Below are positions 7,389-15,663 of a stretch of DNA of 20,553 bases, piece after piece. The DNA is from UBA9076 sp964418835 (GTDB lineage Bacteria > Bacillota_I > Bacilli_A > Erysipelotrichales > Erysipelotrichaceae): positions 1-20,553 of the forward strand of contig CAYQNJ010000022.1 of assembly GCA_964418835.1 (NCBI GenBank), read 5' to 3'. The first letter of the stretch is position 1. Every line of letters starts with the position of its first letter. The translations under genes and the position numbers were made by a program. The notes beneath the pieces are model-generated. The model did no database searches. It had not been told where the DNA came from and worked only from the letters and a program-made list of their open reading frames with translations.

Positions 7389-8167
7389 TACCTAAACTCC
7401 TTCGCATTTTGAGTCATAACTTCTTTTACTAAAGACGCATAAGCTTTAGCACCTTCACTTTTAGTGTCATATTCAAAAATTGATTGTTCATTACCAGGCG
7501 CTTCAGAAAGTTTTACATTTCTAGGTATATAGCTCTTATATACTCTTTCTTTAAAGTACTTTCTAACTTCTTGTTGAACTTCTACTGATAATTTAGTTCT
7601 TGCATCATACATAGTAAGTAATACACCTTCTATAATTAATGATTTATTAAATAATCTTTGAACAATCCTTATTGTACTTAATAATTGTGTTAATCCTTCT
7701 AATGCAAAATACTCACATTGAACAGGTATTATTACACTATCTGCGGCTGTAAGAGCATTAGTATTTAACAAACCTAATGAAGGAGGACAATCAATAATAA
7801 TAAAATCATACTCATCCTTTATTGCGGACAATTTATCTCTCAGTAAAGCTTCTCTACCCACTTTATAGGTAGCCATTTCTGTATCAGCACCAGCTAAATT
7901 AATATTTGCGGGTAAAACATCTAATGGAGGCATTTTTAAAGAAACTCTTACATCTTTTACAGGTATATTATTCATTATTACATCATAAACACTATTTTTA
8001 TATCCAACCTTATTAGTACCAATACCTTGAGTAGAATTACCTTGAGGATCAAAATCTACTAATAAAACCTTCTTGCCAAAATAAGCAAGACCTGCGGATA
8101 AATTTATACTAGTTGTTGTTTTACCAACTCCACCTTTTTGATTTGCGACTGCGATTATTTTTCCCAT
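7388..8167 (-). CDS. parA: Chromosome-partitioning ATPase ParA/Soj
   Basis: A 259-residue deviant-Walker ATPase. It has KGGVGKTT (11-18) with the signature lysine K11, the switch I region DFDPQGN (38-44), Walker B IIIDCPPS (123-130) and the DNA-binding region PRNVKLSEAP (215-224). It works with ParB in origin segregation and in control of DnaA. The start at 8167 has an AAGAGGA site and lies 12 bases after the noc-like gene. The length matches the Soj type, with no N-terminal DNA-binding extension of the plasmid ParA type. Confidence 0.97.
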   Translation of the reverse strand: MGKIIAVANQKGGVGKTTTSINLSAGLAYFGKKVLLVDFDPQGNSTQGIGTNKVGYKNSVYDVIMNNIPVKDVRVSLKMPPLDVLPANINLAGADTEMATYKVGREALLRDKLSAIKDEYDFIIIDCPPSLGLLNTNALTAADSVIIPVQCEYFALEGLTQLLSTIRIVQRLFNKSLIIEGVLLTMYDARTKLSVEVQQEVRKYFKERVYKSYIPRNVKLSEAPGNEQSIFEYDTKSEGAKAYASLVKEVMTQNAKEFR

Positions 8168-8179
8168 AATATTCCTCTT

Positions 8180-8917
8180 CTACTTTGGTAATGTAATAGT
8201 AATCGTTACTTCTTCATCATTTTCATCATACTTATTACTTACTTCTATCCCTAATTGCTTAATCATATCTAAACATTGATTAATACTATTAACACCTATT
8301 TGAACATTCCTTGTGAAACCTTTTGTTAGATATTTCTTAGCTTGTTTTTTCCTATTTAATAAATCATAAATATATTCTTCACTTTTTCTTACATTTAGTT
8401 TCTTTTCCAATATATATTTATAAGCTTGAACTTGTTGGTCACTTTCTAAAACCAATAAGCTTCTTCCATGTCTTTCACTTATTTTTTTATTAGTTAATCC
8501 ATCTTGTACTTCTTGATTTAGATTTAATAATCTTATTTTATTTGCGATAGTTGATTGTGTTTTCTTCAAAGCTTTCGCAAGTTCAACTTGGGTAAGCTTT
8601 GTATCATGCATTATATTAATGTAAAGAATAGCTTCTTCAATAGATGATAGCTTATCTATTTTAATATAATCCATAATACTTATATCAACACTCTCTACAA
8701 CAATCGCTTTAGTTTCTTTAATTCCTAAAGCTTCAACAACTTGAAAAACATCTTCCCCAACCACCACAAAATAGTCTTCATCAACTTTCTTAAGAATAAT
8801 TAAATATTCCTTATTATTAACCAATTCTTTTACTTGATCTAACTTTTCTTTTTCAAAGTTAATAATTGGTTGATATGGATTAGATTTTATTTTACTGGTA
8901 AGTACATACTTTTCCAT
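8180..8917 (-). CDS. Noc-like ParB-family protein with degenerate CTP-binding motifs
   Basis: A 245-residue ParB-family protein in the position of noc. The helix-turn-helix is well kept (KLTQVELAKALKKTQSTIANKIRLLNL, ~107-133) and is followed by the Noc/ParB linker. The N-terminal domain is eroded. Where ParB in the same operon has GERRWR, this protein has GEDVFQ (54-59); where ParB has ENIQRE, it has DYIKIDK (83-89). The N-terminal amphipathic membrane-targeting helix of Bacillus Noc is also absent; the protein starts almost at the SNPYQP motif. It may therefore bind DNA without forming a CTP clamp or anchoring to the membrane. The start at 8917 has GGGGGA, and the Shine-Dalgarno overlaps the rsmG stop. 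A nucleoid-occlusion role is inferred from position and HTH only. Confidence 0.82.
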   Translation of the reverse strand: MEKYVLTSKIKSNPYQPIINFEKEKLDQVKELVNNKEYLIILKKVDEDYFVVVGEDVFQVVEALGIKETKAIVVESVDISIMDYIKIDKLSSIEEAILYINIMHDTKLTQVELAKALKKTQSTIANKIRLLNLNQEVQDGLTNKKISERHGRSLLVLESDQQVQAYKYILEKKLNVRKSEEYIYDLLNRKKQAKKYLTKGFTRNVQIGVNSINQCLDMIKQLGIEVSNKYDENDEEVTITITLPK

Positions 8918-8927
8918 AATATCCCCC

Positions 8928-9623
8928 TTATAATGGATTCTTTTTTATTTTTGAATAATGTCTTGGATACTTAATAGGAGTTCTTTTTACTTTTTTATAT
9001 ACTAAGTTAACTCTTTTTGAATCATTTAACATAAATTCATTTGATTTTATTAACTTACAACCTAATGTTTCAATAGCCTTACTAGCATCTATAGATTCTT
9101 GAATTCCTTTTTCCGCTTTCATCGCAATAAAATATGAATCAAGTTTAACTAATGGTATGCATAATTCAGCTAATATAGATAAATTAGCAACCGCTCTAGC
9201 AATAACTACATCAAATACTTCTCTGTTTTCTTTAACATAGTCTTCGCTTCTAACATTATAAACTGTAATATTTTCTAAGTTTAATTGGGAAATAACCTCA
9301 TTTAAGAAGTTGCATCTTTTTGTGATAGGCTCTAATATAATAACTTCTAAACTAGGATTTACTATCTTAATTGGAATACTAGGAAAGCCTGCCCCAGAGC
9401 CTACATCACATAGTTTTCCACACACATCTTTATCTAACAAAGGTATTACACTGTCGAGAAAATGTTTTTCCACAATATCACTATATTCGGTTATTGCAGT
9501 AAGGTTTACCTTCTTATTCCATTCAATAAGCAAGTTTGCGTACTTATCAAACTGATTTAATTGAATTTCATTCAACTCAAAACCTTTTTCTCCACATTTT
9601 TCTTTTAAATCTATTAGATTCAT
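8928..9623 (-). CDS. rsmG: 16S rRNA (guanine-527-N7)-methyltransferase RsmG
   Basis: A 231-residue SAM-dependent methyltransferase that makes m7G527 in 16S rRNA. It shows LIEWNKKVNLTAI (32-44), HFLDS (54-58), the SAM motif CDVGSGAGFPSIPIKI (72-87), the ARAVA block and the C-terminal KRTPIKYPR region, all typical of the family. It is the first gene of the operon with the noc-like gene, parA and parB. The ATG at 9623 follows ACGAGGT. In many Bacillota mnmG is directly upstream; here there is instead a divergent small membrane-protein gene. Confidence 0.96.
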   Translation of the reverse strand: MNLIDLKEKCGEKGFELNEIQLNQFDKYANLLIEWNKKVNLTAITEYSDIVEKHFLDSVIPLLDKDVCGKLCDVGSGAGFPSIPIKIVNPSLEVIILEPITKRCNFLNEVISQLNLENITVYNVRSEDYVKENREVFDVVIARAVANLSILAELCIPLVKLDSYFIAMKAEKGIQESIDASKAIETLGCKLIKSNEFMLNDSKRVNLVYKKVKRTPIKYPRHYSKIKKNPL

Positions 9624-9645
9624 AATTAAAATACCTCGTAAAAGT

Positions 9646-9654
9646 ATTATATCA
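9646..9654 (-). promoter_or_regulatory. Extended -10 promoter of the rsmG-parB operon
   Basis: The minus strand reads TGATATAAT, a perfect -10 with the TGn extension, followed about ten bases later by the GAGGT Shine-Dalgarno of rsmG. The -35 region is weak. The leader is very short. Confidence 0.65.
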
Positions 9655-9725
9655 TTATTTCCCAGTAAATAATTATGTAAAGTATTTACATTAGATATTT
9701 AGTTAAATAATAGTATTATATTTTG

Positions 9726-9734
9726 TGATACAAT
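9726..9734 (+). promoter_or_regulatory. Extended -10 promoter of the 42-residue gene
   Basis: TGATACAAT lies 26 bases upstream of the ATG at 9760. The -35 region is not clear. It is divergent from the rsmG promoter about 75 bases away. Confidence 0.5.
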
Positions 9735-9759
9735 AAACATAACAAAGAGAGGTTTAATT

Positions 9760-9888
9760 ATGTTACTGCCTATAATGCAAATAATAATTATTATTTTCGC
9801 TCCAATCTTTATGTATAAATGTCTTAGAGAACTTCGTGAAATTAGATATGTTCTTCAAGACATTGCAAACAATACTAAAAAAGATTAG
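9760..9888 (+). CDS. Small membrane protein, 42 residues, function unknown
   Basis: Starts MLLPIMQIIIIIFAPIFMYK and ends with a charged tail RELREIRYVLQDIANNTKKD. One hydrophobic segment (residues ~1-18) is followed by a short basic and amphipathic helix of about 23 residues, which suggests a single-span protein with its tail in the cytoplasm. Evidence that it is a gene: a GAGAGG site eight bases before ATG, an extended -10 upstream, a full stop-terminated frame, and a location between two minus-strand genes where nothing else is coded. The stop is only five bases from the stop of the convergent gene, with no terminator between. I do not recognise a family; small toxin-like or membrane-protein-regulating peptides look similar, but nothing here proves either. 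Confidence 0.72.
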   Translation: MLLPIMQIIIIIFAPIFMYKCLRELREIRYVLQDIANNTKKD

Positions 9889-9893
9889 TGATA

Positions 9894-12224
9894 TTAATTT
9901 ACTCGATATATAATAACTGACCCTGTATCATATATAACTTTAAAATTATCCTTAAAGTACTTTTCATCTATTTTAAAGTAATTTCTTTCATTCTTACCTA
10001 TAAATACATATCTAGCATTATATTTATCAAATAAATCTAGATTATTTCTTGGATCTTCATACATAGAAATTACTTCTTTTTTTCTTTCACTTGTGTCAAC
10101 TCCATGGAAGTATAAATAGATATCTGAGCCAGTCACAATGTTTCTACCAGATAATACTGCAACACTATTGAAATGCCAATTATAATCAGTTAAAAATATC
10201 GCATCTTTCTCAATGTTTTTATCTATGAATTTTGCTACTTCAATTTCTTCAATATCAAAAGCTAAATACTCACTTCTTATTTCTCTAATTATTGTTAAGC
10301 CAGAACTTAGAAATGTAGTAACAATTAATACAAATAAACCACTGATTAATAGAACTTGTTTTATATATTTTGATATCGTAATATATGTATTTATATTATT
10401 AATTATCCTAAAATTTATATATAAAATTATAGTTAAACTTATAATAAATAAAATCATATGATTAGTATCAAATGCTATATAACTATTTTTATATTGATCC
10501 AATAACAGCTTACCAAATATAAGGATAACTATTAAATTAGATAAAATAGCTATATATAAGCCTTTATCTTTACGATTATTTTGTATTGTGTTGATTAATA
10601 ACCATAAAATCAAAGATAAAAAAATCAATATAATAAATACATATCTAAATTCTAATGTTATTACTACATTATTAATATTTATTATTAAATTTATAATAAA
10701 GTACAATATTAATCCAACTAAAATCACCATAGAATATTTAGATAATATTGTTGATGTTTCTTCAATATTTAAATTTATCTTTTTATCAAGATATATGTAA
10801 ATATCATAAATCATCTTTGACACAAGTCCACAAATAAATGCAAAACTAATGAATAAAAGTTTATTATTATCGTATACATTTGGTTGAAAGACTATAAACT
10901 CTGATATAACCCATAATAAGATAGGTCCTACCATAATATAACGATCTATTTTTTTTGATTTAATCAGACTAACTATACCTAATATATAAATCCATCCCAT
11001 GTTCTTAACATAAAACCATAGATAAGTATCATTGGTATTAGCCCAATTGAAATGGAATCTAACCAAACTACTTTCTGTGGCTTGTACAAATGTAAAACCA
11101 ATTAATTGAGGTAACGCTAATAAAACAGTCCCTATACCATAAACTATTAATTGTTTTTCTATTTCTTTTTCTTTTCTAATAAAAGATAAAACCAAATAGC
11201 CAAAACTAATTATTCCTAACCCTAAAAATGAATGTGTGTGAATTAAAGGTAATCCACCAGCAATTAAAATTAATGGTTTTACATTCTCTTTTTTCCCATA
11301 AAACACAATTCCCATTAATAGATACAAACAAGCAAACAAAAATGCCCATCCAAATAATGTTGCTCTTTGAGGAATCAATAGATCTACTATAGGATTAACC
11401 CACCTTAACCCAAGTTGAGGTAAATTAGTTGGAGTTACATAATATCCATCTAATAAATTAGTTAAATTATTTCCAATGCTATTAGAACCTAATAATTTAT
11501 CAAGTGAATTAAATAATGGATTTATTAAATCAATAAAATATATAAACCCAAATCCACTACCAAAGAAAAATAACAACACACTAATTAATGTGACACCAAC
11601 CTTTTTAATCCACTGTTTAAAAAAGAAATATACACCTGTTATAACTAAACCATATGCATATAAAGCTGTAATTAAGTATGAATCTCTTAAACTACTACCC
11701 AACAATAATAATGTAGATGCTGGTGTTTCACACAAGAAAGGATAATTAACTTGATGTCCTACATGAATATTATAATTAGGAGGAAATACACCTTGTTTTG
11801 CAATACTTGTGATAAACCCAAGATGCATAGATAAATCACCATAAGTTGTTTGACCAACCATATATCCATCAACACTAGGCAACAATATATGTGTATAAAA
11901 TAAATATCCTCCAAGTAAAAATATCCCCATTAAAACTAAATAAGAATAAATGTTTACATTAATTATTTCTTTAAAATCAATCTTTTTATCCTTTACTTTA
12001 AAAAAACAAAGAATTGCAATAACAATTGAAAATACTAAAGCTATAATTTGAGACACTAAAGTAAAACCAATTATAAAAGACACTAAAGCAGGCAGCCATA
12101 TTAACAAGAGTAAGCCAAAAGTCAAACCTAACCAAATACGCTCATGTATTTTATTATTAGGTAACAATACTTCATTTAACAATATTCCAGTAAATGCAAA
12201 TACTAAAACATAAAGTATAGACAT
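9894..12224 (-). CDS. Large polytopic membrane protein, putative GT-C-fold glycosyltransferase
   Basis: A 776-residue protein with many transmembrane helices (~1-655) and a soluble C-terminal domain (~660-776). After the first helices comes YGDLSMHLGFITSIAKQGVFPP (128-149), then QVNYPFL. An acidic residue in the first large outside loop followed by an 'arrive and come down' helix is typical of GT-C enzymes that take sugars from polyprenyl phosphate. The tail contains LSGRNIVTG, YFHGVDTSERKKEV and KYNARYVFIG, which resembles the C-terminus of DUF2298/PTPS-related membrane proteins. It lies 17 bases after the GT39 fusion gene, has an AAAGGTG site, and is surely cotranscribed. Donor and acceptor are unknown. 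Lys- and Ile-rich residue use reflects the AT-rich codons. Confidence 0.78.
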   Translation of the reverse strand: MSILYVLVFAFTGILLNEVLLPNNKIHERIWLGLTFGLLLLIWLPALVSFIIGFTLVSQIIALVFSIVIAILCFFKVKDKKIDFKEIINVNIYSYLVLMGIFLLGGYLFYTHILLPSVDGYMVGQTTYGDLSMHLGFITSIAKQGVFPPNYNIHVGHQVNYPFLCETPASTLLLLGSSLRDSYLITALYAYGLVITGVYFFFKQWIKKVGVTLISVLLFFFGSGFGFIYFIDLINPLFNSLDKLLGSNSIGNNLTNLLDGYYVTPTNLPQLGLRWVNPIVDLLIPQRATLFGWAFLFACLYLLMGIVFYGKKENVKPLILIAGGLPLIHTHSFLGLGIISFGYLVLSFIRKEKEIEKQLIVYGIGTVLLALPQLIGFTFVQATESSLVRFHFNWANTNDTYLWFYVKNMGWIYILGIVSLIKSKKIDRYIMVGPILLWVISEFIVFQPNVYDNNKLLFISFAFICGLVSKMIYDIYIYLDKKINLNIEETSTILSKYSMVILVGLILYFIINLIININNVVITLEFRYVFIILIFLSLILWLLINTIQNNRKDKGLYIAILSNLIVILIFGKLLLDQYKNSYIAFDTNHMILFIISLTIILYINFRIINNINTYITISKYIKQVLLISGLFVLIVTTFLSSGLTIIREIRSEYLAFDIEEIEVAKFIDKNIEKDAIFLTDYNWHFNSVAVLSGRNIVTGSDIYLYFHGVDTSERKKEVISMYEDPRNNLDLFDKYNARYVFIGKNERNYFKIDEKYFKDNFKVIYDTGSVIIYRVN

Positions 12225-12241
12225 ATCTTCACCTTTCTATA

Positions 12242-15200
12242 TTAACCCGCAACTAGTATCCACTCAGGTAACCAACGTAAATACTTAACCACATAACTAA
12301 GCTCTATGGCTCTACCTGATAAAACTGGATAAAACATTATAAATAGTACAAACACTAATACTGCATATACACTTACAATTGTCACAAACTTCTTACTTGA
12401 AACATATTTACTTAGATGATAAAAACTATTAACTATCATTAACACCACAAATACTACACTAGGAAAATAATGATAAATAAAAGTAATCCTTGTCACAAAA
12501 ACCCATGGTAATAAACCAGATAAATAACCAATTATTAAATACATTGAATTATACTTTTCATCAATTGAAACCTTGCCTTTAATAAATATATAAACATTAT
12601 GTATTAATGCTGGTATCCCAACCCACCAAACTAAAGGATTTCCAAAACTACTAATACCTTCTCTTAAAGTATCGCTAACTACTCTTGAATAATACCAAAT
12701 AGGTTTACTCATAATTGGCCAATTACTCCAAGAAGAGCTAAAGTAGTGAGTCGCATTCAAATCACTATGATAATTAAACATATTAACTTGATTTGCGATA
12801 ACCTTATCTATAAACCCAGTACGATAAACATCCACATAAGGTATATAAGATAATGTATAAATAATTATTGGAATAAACACAAAAAACACAATACAAAATA
12901 TTATCAACTTTTTAGTAATAGGTATAAAACTATTAATAATCACTTTATGAGAAATATTGTTTGAAACACCTTTTGGATCATTCTTTGCGTATAAATATTC
13001 TCTATATCTTTTAAATAAATTCATAAAGAATAATACCCCTAAACCAATACCTGCATAAACACCAGTCCATTTACTCGCAACACCCAATCCCATAGATATA
13101 CCAGCTAAACCTAAAGGTATTAATAACACTTTAAGTTTTGTATCATAAAAACTCTTTGATGAATATTCATACATAAAATAAAACATCATTATTATAAAGA
13201 ACACTACATAAACATCTATAGTAGCTATTCTTGTTTGTACAAAATGCATAAAATCAAATGCAAAAATAAATGTTCCCAAACTTGCTAAAAGAGTACTATT
13301 GCTAATTCTCTTACTAAACAAATACATAAATAAAAGCATACCCACCCCAAATAAGGTACCTACTATTCTCCACCCAAAAGGATTCATTCCAAAAACCATT
13401 ATTCCAAATGATATAAATACTTTTCCTAATGGAGGATGTGTATATTCATATACTTGTAAACCATTAATAAACTCATACGCTGTTCTTCCATGATAGATTT
13501 CATCAAAATACATACTATTTCTAAAAGTAGAAACTTCAGGTACTAAATCTGGCTCATCAAACAAAGCTTTATAATCATTTATATTTAATGGTGTTAAAAC
13601 ATTCCCCTCACTATCCTTAAAACTTAATTCAATGATTGAAGCTCTATCACTAACTAAATTAAACTTTAAATATTTCCCACTTTCAGTTAAATAGAAATCT
13701 TGCCAAGTAAACACATTATTAAATATTACCTCTTGTGCATAATTATAATCTTGATTATTATCACTAATCTCTAAACTAAAGTTTTGGTCGTTGTTTGGCG
13801 CAATGAAATATGTAATACTACTAGGTTCTTTTTCAAACTCTAAAACAATACTATCTCCTTGTATTAAATCAAGACCACTACTAGCACTTTTTATATCCCC
13901 TAAATCATATAACGCAAAACAACTATAAAAGATACTAATCAAAACAATAATTAATATATCTATTCTTGTGATAGGACTTTGTTTAATACTAACCGTTGGT
14001 TTTAAAGGTTTTATATATTTGTCTATAATATTTTCACCTATTACTTCTTTACTTTCTTTATTTAAATAAAATAACTCATTAATAAACAACATATAAAATA
14101 TTACCATTCCTAATGACACAAATAAAATTATTGGATTATTAAAATCATAAGTAGAAGGATCATAAAAGTATAAAACATGTGCAGTATTATAATAATTTAA
14201 TGCCGCAATACCTCCATATACCAACCATAAATACTTATTAGACTTTTCTATTAACACAAATATAAACAACGCAAAAAATGGATATAAATATCTTTCATGC
14301 ATTCTAACCGAAAATATAAACATAGTAAGAATAATAAAAGCACTTAATATAAAATATTTATAAGGTTTATTATTAAACTTATAACTAAGTATAAATGTAA
14401 ATACAACTATTAATACAATTGAGATACTTCCCCATGTTTTAGCACTAAACATTAAAAACATTGAACTTTGGTCTGCCCAATTCATACCAATCAAAGCCCA
14501 AAAATTATAAGCATTCGCAGAAGCGTATGGATACGAAACAAGGGTATTACTAAATTGAGTAATAATGTTATTAATTCCAAAAGGTAAAGAAACTATAACC
14601 ATACCAAATATTACTAAAAGACCCATAAACAAGTTTTTAAAAAACAATTTCTTATCAAATCCGTTAATAAACACATGATCTATTATTCCCACCATTAATA
14701 CTGGAGTAAAAATAACTGTCTGAGGTTTTAAGATAACACCAATACCATAAAACAAATATGATAAATACATCTTTTTTTCCTTTAAAGAAACACAAATCAA
14801 TACAACAATTAAAGTATAAATAGAATCAATTTGACCCCAAATAGAAGAATTTATTATTACTACAGGTAAAAATAAATATATACTACTAAATAATACTGAT
14901 TTAAACTCACTTAAACTTTTCTTAGAAGTTTTATAAATTAAGTAACCAATAGTTATATCAGAAATAATTGAAGGTAGCTTAAGCAATAAAACATGTATAT
15001 TAGATAACCAATGTAACGAGAAAACATTTCTAATAAATCCAACAAGATATAAAACATACATATATAAAGGAGGATAATCAGTAAGAACTTCAGTAGAATA
15101 GAAATTAGATGGTCCTAAACTATACATCCTTTCAGCCCATGCACCATAGGTATTCATATCATATGAAAACCCTGGAGTAATATACGCAATAAAAGTCCTG

Positions 15201-15331
15201 CTTATTAAAGCAAAAAACAAAACATAATAAATAGTATTATTTTTAAAATTAATCGATTTCTCTTTTTGTGATACATAACCTATCAAACAAAGAAATATAG
15301 AAAATATTGTAAAGATATTAATTTTTAACAT
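12242..15331 (-). CDS. Fused dual GT-C glycosyltransferase: GT87-like N-terminal module plus PMT/GT39 C-terminal module
   Basis: A 1029-residue membrane protein of about 20 helices, roughly twice the length of a single PMT. The N-terminal module (~1-430) has FSYDMNTYGAWAE (55-67), DYPPLYMYVL and RMHERYLYP (343-351), as in GT87/mannosyltransferase-like GT-C proteins. A beta-rich outside segment follows (~487-590). The C-terminal module (~600-1029) has the PMT catalytic loop FDEIYHG (609-615), THPPLGK (631-637), SKWTG and SSSWSNWP, all hallmarks of GT39 polyprenyl-phosphate-dependent protein O-mannosyltransferases. I chose the ATG at 15331 (GGAG five bases upstream); the frame is open to 15364 but without a site. 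First gene of an operon with the 776-residue protein. It probably glycosylates exported proteins or a surface polymer; the sugar is unknown. Confidence 0.87.
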   Translation of the reverse strand: MLKINIFTIFSIFLCLIGYVSQKEKSINFKNNTIYYVLFFALISRTFIAYITPGFSYDMNTYGAWAERMYSLGPSNFYSTEVLTDYPPLYMYVLYLVGFIRNVFSLHWLSNIHVLLLKLPSIISDITIGYLIYKTSKKSLSEFKSVLFSSIYLFLPVVIINSSIWGQIDSIYTLIVVLICVSLKEKKMYLSYLFYGIGVILKPQTVIFTPVLMVGIIDHVFINGFDKKLFFKNLFMGLLVIFGMVIVSLPFGINNIITQFSNTLVSYPYASANAYNFWALIGMNWADQSSMFLMFSAKTWGSISIVLIVVFTFILSYKFNNKPYKYFILSAFIILTMFIFSVRMHERYLYPFFALFIFVLIEKSNKYLWLVYGGIAALNYYNTAHVLYFYDPSTYDFNNPIILFVSLGMVIFYMLFINELFYLNKESKEVIGENIIDKYIKPLKPTVSIKQSPITRIDILIIVLISIFYSCFALYDLGDIKSASSGLDLIQGDSIVLEFEKEPSSITYFIAPNNDQNFSLEISDNNQDYNYAQEVIFNNVFTWQDFYLTESGKYLKFNLVSDRASIIELSFKDSEGNVLTPLNINDYKALFDEPDLVPEVSTFRNSMYFDEIYHGRTAYEFINGLQVYEYTHPPLGKVFISFGIMVFGMNPFGWRIVGTLFGVGMLLFMYLFSKRISNSTLLASLGTFIFAFDFMHFVQTRIATIDVYVVFFIIMMFYFMYEYSSKSFYDTKLKVLLIPLGLAGISMGLGVASKWTGVYAGIGLGVLFFMNLFKRYREYLYAKNDPKGVSNNISHKVIINSFIPITKKLIIFCIVFFVFIPIIIYTLSYIPYVDVYRTGFIDKVIANQVNMFNYHSDLNATHYFSSSWSNWPIMSKPIWYYSRVVSDTLREGISSFGNPLVWWVGIPALIHNVYIFIKGKVSIDEKYNSMYLIIGYLSGLLPWVFVTRITFIYHYFPSVVFVVLMIVNSFYHLSKYVSSKKFVTIVSVYAVLVFVLFIMFYPVLSGRAIELSYVVKYLRWLPEWILVAG

Positions 15332-15379
15332 AATTTCTCCATTTCTTTTATTATAGTAAAACACTAAATTTATATGTGT

Positions 15380-15408
15380 ATTCTATCACACACCATACCT
15401 TCATTCAA
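15380..15408 (-). promoter_or_regulatory. Promoter of the membrane glycosyltransferase operon
   Basis: On the minus strand TTGAAT (15408-15403), a 17-base spacer and TAGAAT (15385-15380) preceded by TGA. The spacing is ideal and the extended -10 is present. It lies just downstream of the copA terminator. Confidence 0.68.
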
Positions 15409-15420
15409 TCAAACACAGAC

Positions 15421-15457
15421 AAAGAAAAGCACCTTATAGCTAAACTATAAGGTGCTT
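15421..15457 (-). terminator. Rho-independent terminator after copA
   Basis: A perfect 13-bp stem (AAGCACCTTATAG / CTATAAGGTGCTT) with a five-base loop starts two bases after the copA stop. On the minus strand it is followed by TTCTTT. Confidence 0.9.
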
Positions 15458-15459
15458 AT

Positions 15460-15663
15460 TTATTTAATACTAACTACTTTATAACCTGCATCTTCAACTG
15501 CATTTTTAAGTGTTTCATCACTTACTTCATTAATACTAGTCACAACTGCATTATTTTTTTCTAAATTAACTTCTGCACTTACCCCTAGATCTTCTAAAGC
15601 ATTTTTAACGTGTTTAACACACATCTGACAAGACATTCCTTCTATTTGTATTTCTTTATTCAT
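15460..15663 (-). CDS. Possible internally initiated CopZ-like copper chaperone (67 residues) within copA
   Basis: The last 67 residues of the copA frame form a complete heavy-metal-associated domain starting MNKEIQIEGMSCQMC, with the CxxC copper site. The ATG at 15663 is preceded by AAAAAGGAG nine bases upstream, a better ribosome site than that of copA itself. In Bacillota a separate copZ gene of about 68 residues usually follows copA. This arrangement would give both a C-terminal ATPase domain and a free chaperone from one frame. E. coli makes a free CopZ-like domain from copA by another route, frameshifting. The internal start is inferred from sequence only; the Lys-Glu codons could mimic a Shine-Dalgarno by chance. 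Confidence 0.45.
   Translation of the reverse strand: MNKEIQIEGMSCQMCVKHVKNALEDLGVSAEVNLEKNNAVVTSINEVSDETLKNAVEDAGYKVVSIK

Noticed and set aside
6513..9760. parS (CACGTG-centred) or Noc-binding (CCCGGG-centred) sites
   Set aside because: I looked for both cores around the par genes and saw neither; a motif search of the whole genome is needed to find them.
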